Positions 40,101 through 52,348 of a stretch of 64,000 bases of DNA are shown in pieces. The notes under the pieces are model-generated. The model saw only the letters and a list, made by a program, of their open reading frames with translations. It was not told the DNA's origin and ran no database searches. Position numbers and translations under genes: made by a program. The first letter of the stretch is position 1, and every line of letters begins with the position of its first letter. Origin of the DNA: Monosiga brevicollis MX1 (taxonomy: Eukaryota; Opisthokonta; Choanoflagellata; Craspedida; Salpingoecidae); NCBI RefSeq assembly GCF_000002865.3, contig NW_001865039.1, forward strand, positions 848,791 to 912,790. The letters run 5' to 3'.

Positions 40101-43100
40101 GCGAGGTGTTGCGACTGCAGAGTGAGCTGGATGCGGCCCGCACACAACATGGCAATGCAACGTCCGAGCTGGAGACAGCCAAGGCGGAGCTGGAGAGCGA
40201 GGTGTCGCGACTGCAGAGCGAGCTGGATGCGGCCCGCGCGCAACACGGCGAAACAACGTCCGAGCTGGAGACGGCCAAGGCGAAGCTGGAAGGCGAGGTG
40301 TTGCGACTGCAGAGTGAGCTGGATGCGGCCCGCACGCAACACGGCGAAACAACGTCCGAGCTGGAGACGGCCAAGGCGGAGCTGGAAGGCGAGGTGTTGC
40401 GACTGCAGAGTGAGCTGGATGCGGCCCGCACACAACATGGCAATGCAACGTCCGAGCTGGAGACAGCCAAGGCGGAGCTGGAGAGCGAGGTGTCGCGACT
40501 GCAGAGCGAGCTGGATGCGGCCCGCGCGCAACACGGCGAAACAACGTCCGAGCTGGAGACGGCCAAGGCGGAGCTGGAAGGCGAGGTGTTGCGACTGCAG
40601 AGTGAGCTGGATGCGGCCCGCACACAACACGGCAAGCAACGTCCGAGCTGGAGACGGCCAAGGCGGAGCTGGAAGGCGAGGTGTTGCGACTGCAGAGTGA
40701 GCTGGATGCGGCCCGCACACAACACGGCAATGCAACGTCCGTGCTGGAGAGCGAGGTGTCGCGTCTGCAGAGCGAGCTGAGTGATGCTCATGCCAAGGAT
40801 CAACTTCGTGATGCGCAAGCCATTGCTGCAAGTGATGAACTACGCAATCTCCGTGGACGACTGGACATTGCAGAGAGCAAGCTATTCGACCATGGGATCG
40901 CTTTGGCTCAAGCCCAAGAAGCAACATTGGCGTCTCAACGTGAGGTGGATGAGGCACTCCGCGCCAAAGAGCAATTACATGTTCAACTGCGCGAGGCACA
41001 CGAGCAGGTCAAGTCTCATTTGATGAATGAGGGCAGATCGAGAGTTGACGATGTCTCGGGCGTTGCTGAGAGCAACCCCAAGGGCCATCGCGCCCACACG
41101 TCACACATTTCAGCACCCTCGTCGCACGCACCCCCTCTGATTGACCGGTCATTGTTATTGGTTGCCGATCAAGACTTGGAAGGCGCTGATCGAGATCATA
41201 CTCTTGACCTCATGGAGGCTTGGCTCGAGGCTGTCATGGATCTTATGGCTGAAGAGAAAATGCGTGCTCGAGACGTTTTTGCGCGCTTCGATGGCAATGA
41301 TGATGGTCTTTTGGATCAGGGGGAGTTTGCTCATCTTCTGAAGCAGCTGCCGACTCTACGCGAACTGCCCTCCGCTGACGCGACAAGCTTGTTCACAGCC
41401 CTCAATCGGAAACAGCTCTCCGGTCTCGATTTGGAGGACTTTGCACGGCATCTCAAGTATCGTCATCACAAGAGCCATCATCACGCACCGCTCCATGTTT
41501 CGCGTGGCCCTCAAGCCATCGCCGACAGCGATTTGTCTCAGTCACTTCTTGATGAGGTCGAGTCATTACGAAAGGCAAACAGCGAGCTTCAGGCTCGTCT
41601 TGCTGCATCACATGATCGCTACGCAAAGCTAGAATCAGCATTGGACGAGCATGATCATGACGCCGAGAGCAGTCGCCTCGATCTGGTGCAAGTCCAAAAC
41701 GAAAATGGGCAGTTATTCGACTCCCTCTCTCGTTCTCGGGATCACCAAGCTGACTTGGAGCGCCAGATCGAGGACTTTAAGGCACGCCTGGCCGAGTTGT
41801 TGTTGGATCAACAGAGTGCCGACCAGCGCGAAAAGGCATTGCGCCGCGACAACGACACGGCCCATCTCGAAATCGAGCAGCTGAGGGAGGATCTTGAAGA
41901 AATGAGGGCTGATAATGCGGACAAGTTGGCAAAAGTATCGGTGTTGACTGCCACCTGCAACGAGCTTGAAAATTTTCAAGGGCAAGCACAATCTACATTG
42001 ACAGAAATGGAAGCCAACATACAGCAATTAAGCCAGCAATTGCAGCGGGAACAACAATCGTCTGTGCAGCTTCAAAGGCAACTAGAGGACGCCGAGGACA
42101 CCACGAAAAAGGCCACACTTGAGGCTGAGAAGCTTCGCTCGGCGCTCGAGGCGTCGACAAGTGCGGGGGAAGAGCAGGCTGAGCTCCAACGTTTGGCTTT
42201 TGAAGCTAGTCAGGCGGCCCGCGAGCGTGATGACTTGACAGCTTCCTTGGAGAGCTTCAAAGTTAAACTCTTCACGCTCGAGCACAAACATGCCGAGCTG
42301 CAACAGCGACATGCTACATTGGTGGAAAGCCACTCGGCGCGTGCCAAGCATCAAGACGAGCTCAAGGATCATGTGGTGGTTGGCTTGGACTTGGACGCTG
42401 CGCGTCGGGCGAAGCGGGGTGCTGAGTTGGAGCATTCATCAATTCTTGTGCGACGGCTGGCCGAGGCGCGTTCGGAGCTGGACGGGAGCATTCGAACGAT
42501 GCAGGCACTCGAGCAAGTGCATCGAACACAACTCCAAAGTTTACTTGAGCAAAACGAGAGCCTTGACAACGAGGTAGCCCGCCTTATCAAGCAAAAGCGT
42601 CATCTGGAGGAGTTGGCCGCGGCAGCTCAGGGGTCCAATGTCAGGATAGAGGAGCTCCAGCTGCGCCTTGAAGACTCCCAGAGCCTCTTGAACGCTCGTC
42701 TTGGTGAGCTGGAGCAGGCAAAGCGTGAAAATAACTCACTGCAGGTCCAACTCGACCACTCGGTGAACACACAACGTGATCTGTATCAGCAAATCCAGGA
42801 CATTAACACGATGATCCGAGCCAAGGAAGCCACTCATCAGGAGCTGCGGGCTCAAATGCAAGACGCACAGGCGAGCACAGTGCAATTGGAGGCACACCTC
42901 AAGGCCCGAGAAGCGGATCTTGTTGCCTTGGAGAAACAATGTGCAAACCTGAAGCAAGTAGCACATGCAGCCGAGCTGGCCCATGACCAAACTCAGCACC
43001 AATATGCAATGCTTGAAAAGGAACGGGCAAAAGAGCAGCAGGAGCTGAAGAATGCACAAGAGCAGCTCAATGCCATTGTGATTTCTCTGGATCAGTGGCC

Positions 43101-45703
43101 CTGTCCTCATCTACCACCCTCGACTGCAAGTGCAAGCGAAATGCAATCTGAAGCTGAGATCACATCCGATGGACCTGCTGCTGACCAGGTCGGATCCGAT
43201 GCGGCCGGTGCGATGTCTGTGGCGGCCCGTGTGGCAGGGGTGCTCGCAGCGTGGGCTCGAGCTGCAACGAGCGCATCGGCCCTCAGCGGCGCAGAACGAC
43301 CCAACGAGCTGCAGCAGCTGCGCAGTCGGGTTCATGAGCAGTCAACCTTGTTAAAGGAACATGAGGTCACCGAGGCAGCGTTGAAAAAGGCCTTGGAGGA
43401 GTCTCGACTCAAGGAGGCAGCAGCACCATCTCTCGAGGCGCTTGGCACCATAGATCAAGCAGAGCCGAGGCCCACGCTGGTCGACCATGAAAGTGTGCAG
43501 GAGCTGCGTGAGCGGCTACACAATACCGAAGCTCGCCTGAAATCACTTGAGGAGGAAATGGAGTTTAGTTTTCAGCACTCACAATTTTGCATTGCGCTAG
43601 CCGACTACACGCCCGAGGTTGAGTCTCGCAATCGCGATGGCGCCGAGCGTGAGCTCACATTTCGTGTGGGTGACATATTTTTGCTCGTCGGCGACGCGGA
43701 TGCGGATGGTTTCTTTCAGGCACGCACGGCCACGGATCAAGGCTTGATTCCGCAGACACTGGTGGTGGGTCTCCAGCACGTTTCTGTGCCAGCCCTGCAA
43801 GTGCTGCTGGGCCATGCTCAAGCCATTGGCAACAAGCAAATTGCAAAACTGCGTGAAGAGCAGGAGGCACAGAAAGAGACTGAGCGGTCTTTGCGCCACG
43901 ATCTCAAGGTGTGCCTCACCAAAAAAGAAAAGTACAAACAGCACCTCATGGACCTGGAAAGTCGGACGATCAAGGCCACCGAAGCCCAGGAGCGCACTTT
44001 TGGCGAATTGCAAGACCAACAACAAAAGATGGAGAAGGTGCAAGCAATTTTGACAGAGGAAAAGCTGGCCCGCCGCACAGCCGAGCAGGAGCTAGCCCAC
44101 TTACAGCAACAGCAAGCCCAAAGGGACAACATCTTGTTGCAACAAGAAGAAGCAGCTTCCGCGGCCACTACTGCAGCGGTTGACAGGGAAAGGCATCGAG
44201 TTGAAGGTCTGCAAAAGGAGCTCGAGGCGGCTCGAATGGCGCTGCAATCAACCCGCTCTGAGTTTGAGGCCAAGCTTCAAAGCGCACAGCAGGACCTCGA
44301 GAACACTCGCGAGGAACTATCCAACCAGGTTGTACTGGAAAAGGCGCAACGGGCGCAGATTGCGGATCTCGAGTCTCAGCTGGCAGACGCTACAGAGACC
44401 GTCCACCAGCATGCCCAGCAGATCGCAGACATTCGAAAGGAAAGGGACGTCATGCGTCAGGAGTTGAGTCTTTTGGAAAGCGCAAGCAATGACGTTGCTC
44501 GTCAGCATCAGCGTGAGCTGGTGGAGATGCAAGAGCGGTACACGGCCTTGGAGCAGGCACAGAGCCGTGGTGAAAGTGAGGCTTTGTCCACCCAAGGTCT
44601 TGCGAATATAAAAGCCGGCCAGCCGTTCTCTGAAGCATTGGTCGACGCCCAGAGAGCCTTGGAGAGCACACAGGGCGAGTGCAAGACGCTTCGTTTGGCC
44701 CTGGCGGAGGAGCGCGCTCGTGTGGACACCCTGCGGTCAGATAACCGCCGCTGTAGCGACCAGGCAAACGAACTGCGACTAGCATACCAGGCGCTCCGCG
44801 ACGCACACGAATCAGCACTTCATCAGCTAGCCGCCCAAGCAGCCATGCCAGATCTAGACGTGTCTCAGGTGCAAGCTATTATCGCGGAGAGCCACGTGCA
44901 AGTGCAGAGCCTTTTGCAAGAGTTGCATGATGCTCAGACGGCTCTCAGGCATGCTGAAAATGAATTGCATGACACTCGTGACGAAGCACAGCGAACACGC
45001 GCTGTGTTGCGGAGCCTCGCCGAGTCCCTGCGAACTTGTGCTGCTTTGGAGGAGCCACTGGCGCTTGTGCTGCAGGACTTGCCGCCGGAAGAACCCTTCC
45101 AGGCTCTACTGCATCTTATGCCCGCCATGCGGGCTGTACTGACCGAAGTCGAGGCTGTGCATGGGCTGCCTGAAGATGAGATAATGGGTAAAATTGCGCA
45201 CAATCGCCTCCAGTTTGAGATTGCACGGCGCCAGCTTGAGACAGAGCTTGAAGGTTTGCTTCAGCGTGTGCATGATCAGACATACCTTGCGGAACAGCGA
45301 CAGCGTGCGGCGCTGGAGGCGCAACGGGACGCCACAAGTGCTAGAGCAACAGCTCTGGAAGCTCAAGAGACTGCCTCACGAGTGCAAAATCTGCAGGACA
45401 GCCGGGGCCGGCGAACGGGCCAGGAGCGCCAGCTTCAGCTGGATGACATGCTGGCCACCATTGAGGGCTTGGACATGGAGTTGGCGTGTGTGGCCGAGGA
45501 TCGAGCCATGCTCCTTGAAGCACTGCAAAAACAGCTGACTGCGCTTCACAAAATGCTGCAATTGGTGATGGACGCCGATTTGCAAGAGTTGGGTCTGGCG
45601 CCAGAGCCCTCTGATAGCGACCCACGTGCTTTGGTGCAGTCGCTCGTTGGCGGTGAGTTACTTGGCATTTGCTGGATGTTGCTCATTTGCGGCTGATGCT
45701 CGC

Positions 45704-45736
<33 letters not shown>

Positions 45737-47938
45737 CCCATTTTCCTTTCTGCCCCGCCCCCGGTTGTTTTCTCTTCTTTTTTTCCTCTCCTTTCTATCG
45801 CGGCTGACCATTCACGCCTGCTTTTGTATGCTGCTCATCCACAATTATGTTTTGTTCATTCTTTTATTTTTTACTCATATTTTTGGAATCCTTTGACGGG
45901 ATCGCCTTTGCTTGCATGTTGGGAGTAGCTTGCCATGAGGGCAGCCGCCTGCTGGTCGCTGCATTGTCGAGTCAGCAAGAGGATCAACGAGACTGGCTGC
46001 GCACGATCGAACTTCAGCGTCATGAACTTGAATCGCTGAAGACACAAGGCCCAAGGTCAAGTGGGGCCGACGTTTCGGAACCAGCCACAAAGTTGGCAAA
46101 GGAGCTAGCCAGCGTTCGAAGAGAGCGCGACGAAGCCATGGAACAGGTGGCTCAGTTGCAACGGCGGCATCAAGAGCTGGCAGCGCTCAAAGCCGAGCTG
46201 GCCGACATACGCTGTCAGGTGCGCACTCGCCTGGCAAAACCGCTTGCTGTCGCAGAAAATCTGCAACAGGTCTTGCCGGACGAGGCGGCCCAATTGCGCA
46301 TGCCAACACTTGAGGAGTTTGTGCGGGGCCAGGACGAGCAATTGACGGCTTCACAGCTGCAGTCGAGTGATGTTCGCCCCGTTCGGGCCGAGCTCTCGCG
46401 CTACGAACGCATTTTTGAAGAACTCAGCAGCACCACCAATCGTCAGGCAGCGATCATCGTTCGCCTGCTGAATGATGCACACGAGTCCAACCCCGTCGTG
46501 CCCCCTGGTGGCTCCCAAGAGGTCACAAATTACACGGATGCAGACAGGCATCCACGAGTGTTTGTGGATTCGACACGCCCAGTTGATGTGACGGCAACCA
46601 GTACGGGGTGGCCGGTTGCAAATCTTTTAGACACCGTCGTGCACGAGGCTCGTGATGCACAACAACTTTTGGCTGCACTTCGTCGCCAGCAGCGCGGTGA
46701 CTCTGGAGAGTCTGTTGGTTTGACCGCGTCCCAGACCCACTTGCACGGCGAGACCATGCAACAGCTTCTAGCACGCAACGAACAACTGGTCAAGGTAAGC
46801 CCCGAATTGTGTGCATACCACTATTGCTGGAGGCTATCAAAGCCTCACATGAGTTATCGACTTGTCTGTCTCTCTTCTTTGTCTCGACTGTCTCTCTTCT
46901 TTGTCCTGACAGCCTCTCATGAATGTGCTTGGTGGCTGTAACTGTGATGCCCAGGCGTTGTCCGACCTATCAACACGCCTTGCCGCACAAGAACAGAGCA
47001 CGATGGATGCCGAGCATCGCTTGGTGGCGCGAGACCATGAGCTGAGTGCCTGTACCCAGCGTCTCGCGGATAGGGATGCCGAGCTTGCAGGCACTGTCCA
47101 GCGCTTGGAAACTGCAACGCAAGCCTTGAGTCGGGTTGAACATGAGTGCAGCTCCCTACGTTTGCAACTGGCGACGGTCTCTGCCCACACCTCTGCGATG
47201 GCCACGGGATCGACTGAACGGGAGCGTGAGTTGGAGCTTGCGCTGCATAAGCTCGAGGCCAAGGCCACGCGAGAGCATGCCCAAGCAACCGCTGCGGCTG
47301 CTCAGATGCAATGCGATCTGCGTCATGCCACTTCAAGGGTGGCTGAGTTGGAGCAGCAGGCGCAGACATCGGTACAGGCCACTGCACCTCAACCGGCTGG
47401 CACAGAGTGGGGACGCAACCCTACCACTGTCACTGAACTTTGGGAGGAAGCCAGGCGGTTGGAGCGGGCTCTTGATCATGCTTTGGATGAGCTGGCCACG
47501 GAGCGCCGTAACGCCGATGAGCTACGTCACCGGCTTCAAGCCGTGGAAAATACTCGACACAACCAGATGCCATCTAGTACGAGCGGTCTGACAGGAGCCG
47601 ACCCTTCGGCTCAAAAGCAAGAGGCGTTGACGCGCCAGCTTCGCGAGTACTTCTTAAAGTTTCATCGAGCCGAGAGCTTTAGGAAGGCACTTGTCTTTCA
47701 GAAACAGTACCTTCTCTTGCTGCTTGGCGGTTTTCAGGACTGTCAGGCTCTGACTCTGCGCGAGCTTGCTCGAATTGGCAGTCACTCTCGTTCACAGGCC
47801 ACAGGAGAGGCCAAGACAGATGGTACAAAATCCCGCGGCGTAGCCCGCTTTCGCACAGCTGCACTGGCAGTCATGGCCAACCTCCGGCTCGTGCGCTTGC
47901 ATGCACGTTGGCAACAAGCCGCGCATCAAAAAGTATGA
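37125..47938 (+). CDS. Giant coiled-coil PACT-domain centrosomal protein (AKAP450/pericentrin type) with EF hand and SH3-like domain
   Basis: Six exons: 37125-37547, 37704-37796, 37895-37972, 38115-45652, 45929-46794 and 46955-47938, about 3,300 residues. The N-terminus has RLKKFRNKTRARTKK, like the basic starts of AKAP9/pericentrin/GM130. Long heptad coiled coil follows, including a 96-bp repeat array (39376-40770). A canonical EF loop lies in VFARFDGNDDGLLDQGEF (about 41275). An SH3-like fold at about 43585-43770 (ALADYTPE, ELTFRVGDIFLLVGDADADG, GLIPQTLV) resembles RIM-binding-protein SH3s. The C-terminus is a PACT domain: SFRKALVFQKQYLLLLLGGF, then RFRTAALAVMANLRLVRLHA, which targets AKAP450 and pericentrin to centrosomes through calmodulin. 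A microtubule-organising-centre scaffold role is inferred. Reading continuity needs two one-base losses within the repeat array (near 39834 and 40634); these may be assembly errors. It cannot be assigned to AKAP9 versus pericentrin. Confidence 0.86.
39376..40770 (+). repeat. 96-bp tandem repeat coding for a 32-residue coiled-coil unit
   Basis: About fifteen near-identical copies of a unit coding EVSRLQSELDAARAQHG then xxTSELETAKAEL. Variant positions alternate (SEV/GEV, AQHGAS/AQHGET/TQHGNA, KAEL/KAKL). Three copies are shorter by 21 bp (one heptad, ETAKAEL). A three-unit block appears duplicated. It lies within the PACT-protein gene. Confidence 0.95.
45708..45733. repeat. (TG)n run
   Basis: GT dinucleotide tract in the 45653-45928 intron of the PACT-protein gene. 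Confidence 0.85.
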
Positions 47939-48497
47939 GTTTTAGCGTTACCTTGTTGTTTTGCTGGTGCGGCGCACTTTGATGATGGTTGGAGACAGGA
48001 TATCGCCTAGCGCTGGCATGCATGTTAAGATTTGGATGGCCAGGCAAACTGTCCGTGTGTGTGCGTGTTCGTGGGCATGTACGGAGCTGGCGCCGGGCAT
48101 TTACATTGATGAAGTTATGAAGTGATGATTGAAATTGATTTAAGCGACCCTAGCATTGATCCTTCACGTTCACATGTCAAAAGCAAAGCTTACGAAAAAG
48201 AGAAGGCAACATCACATCAAGCAGAAACTTTGTTGTGTGTGTTTGGACTGCACTTGACCGTTACGTTCTCTTTTTGTAAGTGGGCAGCCTCACGGACAAA
48301 ACAGCGTCGGTTGTGACTTGAGGAGTGAGCGTATGATCTTAACACAAGTTTGCTCCAGCGTGCAACTGGTTGGTGGCGGACCAGGCTGAGGCTGAGTCGA
48401 ACACGTTGTCGTGGGCAATCTCAGACTCTTGACGACTGTTGTTCCTGTTCCAGGAAGAGTTGCTGCCCCACTCGTTTTTTTTTTTTTTAACATTATC
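47939..48497. other. Spacer between PACT-protein gene and POLE3
   Basis: About 560 bases with the upstream 3' untranslated region and the POLE3 promoter; a T run at about 48475-48488 lies directly before the POLE3 start. No gene seen. Confidence 0.45.
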
Positions 48498-49362
48498 ATG
48501 GCGGACGATCTTGAGGTGTGATGATGGCCGGCTTGTCTTCTTCTGCGCTGACCTCGGCAGTTTGCCCGTGAGCGACTCACTATGAGATGTTGCCATGACC
48601 TCCATGGGCTCTAATGCTTAGCTTCCACGCGCCGTTGTGAACCGCATCATCAAACGATCTGTAAGCTCCCGCACAAACGTGGACCTCGCCAGCATTGTGG
48701 CTTCGACGCTCTCATCATGGTGTCGGCCTGTCGCCATAGCTTCCAGATGGCATTGCCATCTCACGCGATGCACGACTAGCGACTACCGTCGCGGCTCGTG
48801 TGTTTGTGTCCTATGTCACAGCCATGTTCGTATCCCAAACCCGACTTGTTTGAAGTGCTCTTAATGCACCTCTCCCTTGTTGCCTCTGCAATGGGGCATC
48901 AACAGGCGGGGATGGACGACAGCGCCCCTAGGGCACTGCGTGGCGTGCTTCACACGCTTTGGACCGCCTTTTACACTTGTTCTCATCTTTTCTTTGGGGC
49001 TGGGGCCTGTGTTGTCATTGCATAGGGCGAATGACATTGCACGTGAGAAGGGGCGCAAGACCATCAGTGGACAAGATATCGTGGATAGCATGGAAGAGAT
49101 TGAGTTTCCCCAGTTTGTCCCTGAGCTACAAAGAGCCAAAGAAGGTGCGTGCTCGCTCTTGCTATTTCCGCCTCTCGTGAAGGCATGGTGTGTTTGCACA
49201 CCCTCAACTTAACGTGGATTTGTCGTCACAGAGTATCACGCCAGCAAGGCGGCGAAGCGAGCACGGAAAAGTGACAAGAAAGACGACAAAGCCGACGAGC
49301 GTGCCACGGATGGATCGGCTCTTGATACAACGGCAGACGAGACACTAGTGGATGCCGAATAA
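48498..49362 (+). CDS. POLE3: POLE3, histone-fold subunit of DNA polymerase epsilon / CHRAC
   Basis: Five exons in phase: 48498-48515 (only 18 bases: MADDLE), 48622-48660, 48740-48825, 49026-49144 and 49232-49362, giving 130 residues. POLE3 pairs with POLE4 in DNA polymerase epsilon and with CHRAC15 in chromatin remodelling. The histone fold is clear: LPRAVVNRIIKRS, LPDGIAISRDARLATTVAAR, VFVSYVTAM joined to ANDIAREKGRKTISGQDIVD, SMEEIEFPQFVPEL. A charged tail (ARKSDKKDDKADERATD) follows, as in the human protein. The donor after GCCAT (48825) is weak by consensus but gives exact alignment to the human helix. Confidence 0.93.
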
Positions 49363-50030
49363 GGCCGACGGCCTCCTTTTTTTTCTGGCGTTGCCCCCGA
49401 CCGGGTCGGGTGGTTGCGCTCACTTCCAGTTTTTTTTTGTTCTTTTTGGTGTGAGCGCATTTTTTTTCTCGATTGTGAATTCAGAAGTCAAGCGTTTCGG
49501 CAAATGTACACGGCCAAGGCAATCTACTTTGCCTGCCGCCGAAATGGAGACGGTATCTCGAAAGGGCGCGGGGGAGGGGTTGAGAAAACGAGCACATGTC
49601 GAGCAAGGCTTCCAGGGTTGTCCTGCATGATCAAAGTGGACATATCTTTCAAGAGCAACACGTAGTATTTCCCCAGCGCTGGCACCACTCATGAAATCTT
49701 GCATTCGAGTCAATTACGTTGATAGGTGGGTGAGTGTCTGGTCAGAGTGTTACTCGCCTAACAAGCGCTTGTCCTGGACGGCAAAGCGAATCAAGCTGGT
49801 GTAAAGCCGGAGTGATAAAAACATACGCGGAAGGTCACAAGAAGGAAAACAATGCCACGGACGAACAAGAGCAAAATTTTTAAGAAAAACGGGCGCGGCC
49901 CGTTCCCATGAATAGTCTGTCGATCATACAAAACGCTTACAAAAGGGAAAAAACAAACAGTTGCCATGCCACGCCCAAGCGGCCAAAAAGATGTGCGCTG
50001 GCGTGGTCACAAAGAGATGCGCTGAGCAAC
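49363..50030. other. Spacer between convergent POLE3 and DIP2
   Basis: 3'-to-3' spacer with T-rich runs just after POLE3 (49377-49385, 49432-49475). No supported gene. Confidence 0.45.
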
Positions 50031-52317
50031 TTATAGCTGAACCGCTGGGGCATTGCACATGATAATGGCATGAGATTGCATGGTTCCGTCCATTAACTGG
50101 CGTCGCAAAGCAGCACGCTGCTTCCGACCGCGTGCCTCAATCGGAATCACATTGCTCTCGAGCACTACAATGGCGTCCACTTGCAACTAAGGCAAAGGTG
50201 GATGTGAGAAGTACGCAAGGCGCATTATCAGGCACATGAGCCGAGAGCAGATCAAATAAACGTAAACCGTGTCCCCTGCCCGAGAAGAATAAAAATTCAC
50301 TTACATCGTGCTTTTCGAGCAAGGCTCGCATGACGAGGGGTGCCAAAGCCAAGCCCCGGCCCGGCTCATTCTCCTCAACGGCCACGACCAAGCCCGATGC
50401 AGGTGTGTGCCACACAACGCAAGTGCCGAGGGTGAGCGAAGGATGGCAGCGCTCCACGGCTTCCTCCAAGTCAAGTGGGTTGAACCGACGGTCGTCCACA
50501 AGCAGGCAGTCTTCTAGGTGCCCAGTGACGTAAACGCGGTGCTCATGCAAGAACCCCAGTAGGCCAGATCGTGCATACGTGGAATCATGCCCCGTCACCT
50601 GCAATGCGATGCAACAACACGCAACGCATGAGCTACCGTTTATGAAGCGTTAAAAAAAAAGCCAAAAAAAAAAAAATACACATTGCCCCGGTGAAGGATG
50701 GCACAGGCTTACCTGGCGTTCGAGTAGTTCATGCTGCACCTGGGCTTGCACCTCCGAGTCTGTCAAACCCACGAAAGACCGAATGTTGTTCACCGAAGAA
50801 AACCACAGTTCTCCAATGCCGTCCGCCGTGCATTTGGCTTCAGTCTTGGTATTCACAACCACGGCCTGCACTGCAGGGGCTAGCCGACCAAGTGGAAAGA
50901 TGGGCACGCCCATAGGGGACCCCTTCGCCAAGATTTGCAGCTTATCTTCTTGGAGAAGGCGAGCATCAACATAAACTGGCTGGTTGGGCTCTTTGCCTCC
51001 CATCGTGCCAGCAAGGAAGGGGTTGATGCGGTTTTCGAGAACAGTTTGCAGCGCCGTCGAAGGCATGCCAGTCGCTGAGGTAAGGCGGCGGAAATTCTCC
51101 AGGACGGTCTGCCAAGGGCGCTCCTGAGTTACCACGAGGCAGCGCACCAAGCGAGTGCAATCGCAGGCATTGATGGCCGAGGCCACACGCTCATCCTCAA
51201 TGCTTTCCAAGCAGGACATGAGCGCACGGTAGTCCACGAGCGCCGTGTCCACTACAAGCGTGCAGCATACAGTGAAGGGCCAAAATGACAGAAAAAAAAA
51301 TGCCTCTTTTCAAGTCTCCTTCTTCCCGTGCGCCTTTCCTGCCCAAGCTTCTCGTTGTCACACGCCTGACCTTGTTCGCGCGAAGCAAGCTCAAGCCATT
51401 GCTGGGGCGCTTCTAGTGTTTGAGGATCGACGCAGAGAAACTCGGCCTTGGCAGAAAACAAGGGTACATAATAAAGCCAGGCATGGGCAACACCCGTGCT
51501 CGCATCCGCGTTGACCAAGACGCGGGATGCCGACTCCAAGTCATAATGACTCTACAACATTTCGACGTACGACCATGAGAACCCCATCCTGGTTTCAAAG
51601 CTCGCGTGCACTTAGGGACACAAAGCGAGGGTCTCCGCCACGACGCAAACAGAACAAGAAATATACCGTGATAGCTTGGCCAATGGTGAGCATATGCTGG
51701 TGCGAAAACTTTACAATGACAAAACACAATCAATGCTAGTGAGAGGCAGCCGTCAGGCACAAGAAAGGCCAGCAGTGCACGCGACCAAGGCCCACCTCGA
51801 CGCCCGAGAGTACGCCGGTATTGGAGATGGTATATTCCACATAGGCCGTCTCCGCACGCGAATGAGGTACGACAATGCCATAGTGCTCGCGAGGAGAAAG
51901 TTTGCTTAGCGAGATCATGCTTTTGATACCCACTAACAACAAAAAATGAATACAAACACGCACACGTGAGTGCCAGCACCATGTACCTACTGCGCCCACT
52001 CAGCTCTTCACGCTACCGCACTGCAGATGGCTAAACGAGGCAACACGTACGCGTGCGGCGAATGTCGCGATCAGCCTTGCGGAGCTGTTTGACACCTTTG
52101 TCGCTTGTCAACACAAAAGTGGCGTTTGCATTTCGTGACACCTCGCGCAAAACATCGAGCCAGCGCGCTAGCTGGCTGGAATCGTAAACAAAGGGCATGG
52201 TGATGGGTATGACACCGAGCAATAGGCACGCATGGAAAGCAGCGACCTGCATCGTATGTGGTCCCAGCGCATGTGTCGGTAGAGTGTCAGCAAGGAAAAA
52301 AAAGAAAAAAAAAAAAG

Positions 52318-52348
<31 letters not shown>

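Noticed and set aside
39262-40999. Antisense open frames of 300-500 residues opposite the 96-bp repeat array
   Set aside because: The repeat unit has no stops on the reverse strand, so copying it makes long frames. Composition (ARGPHPARSAV repeats) is not protein-like, while the sense strand codes a regular coiled coil.
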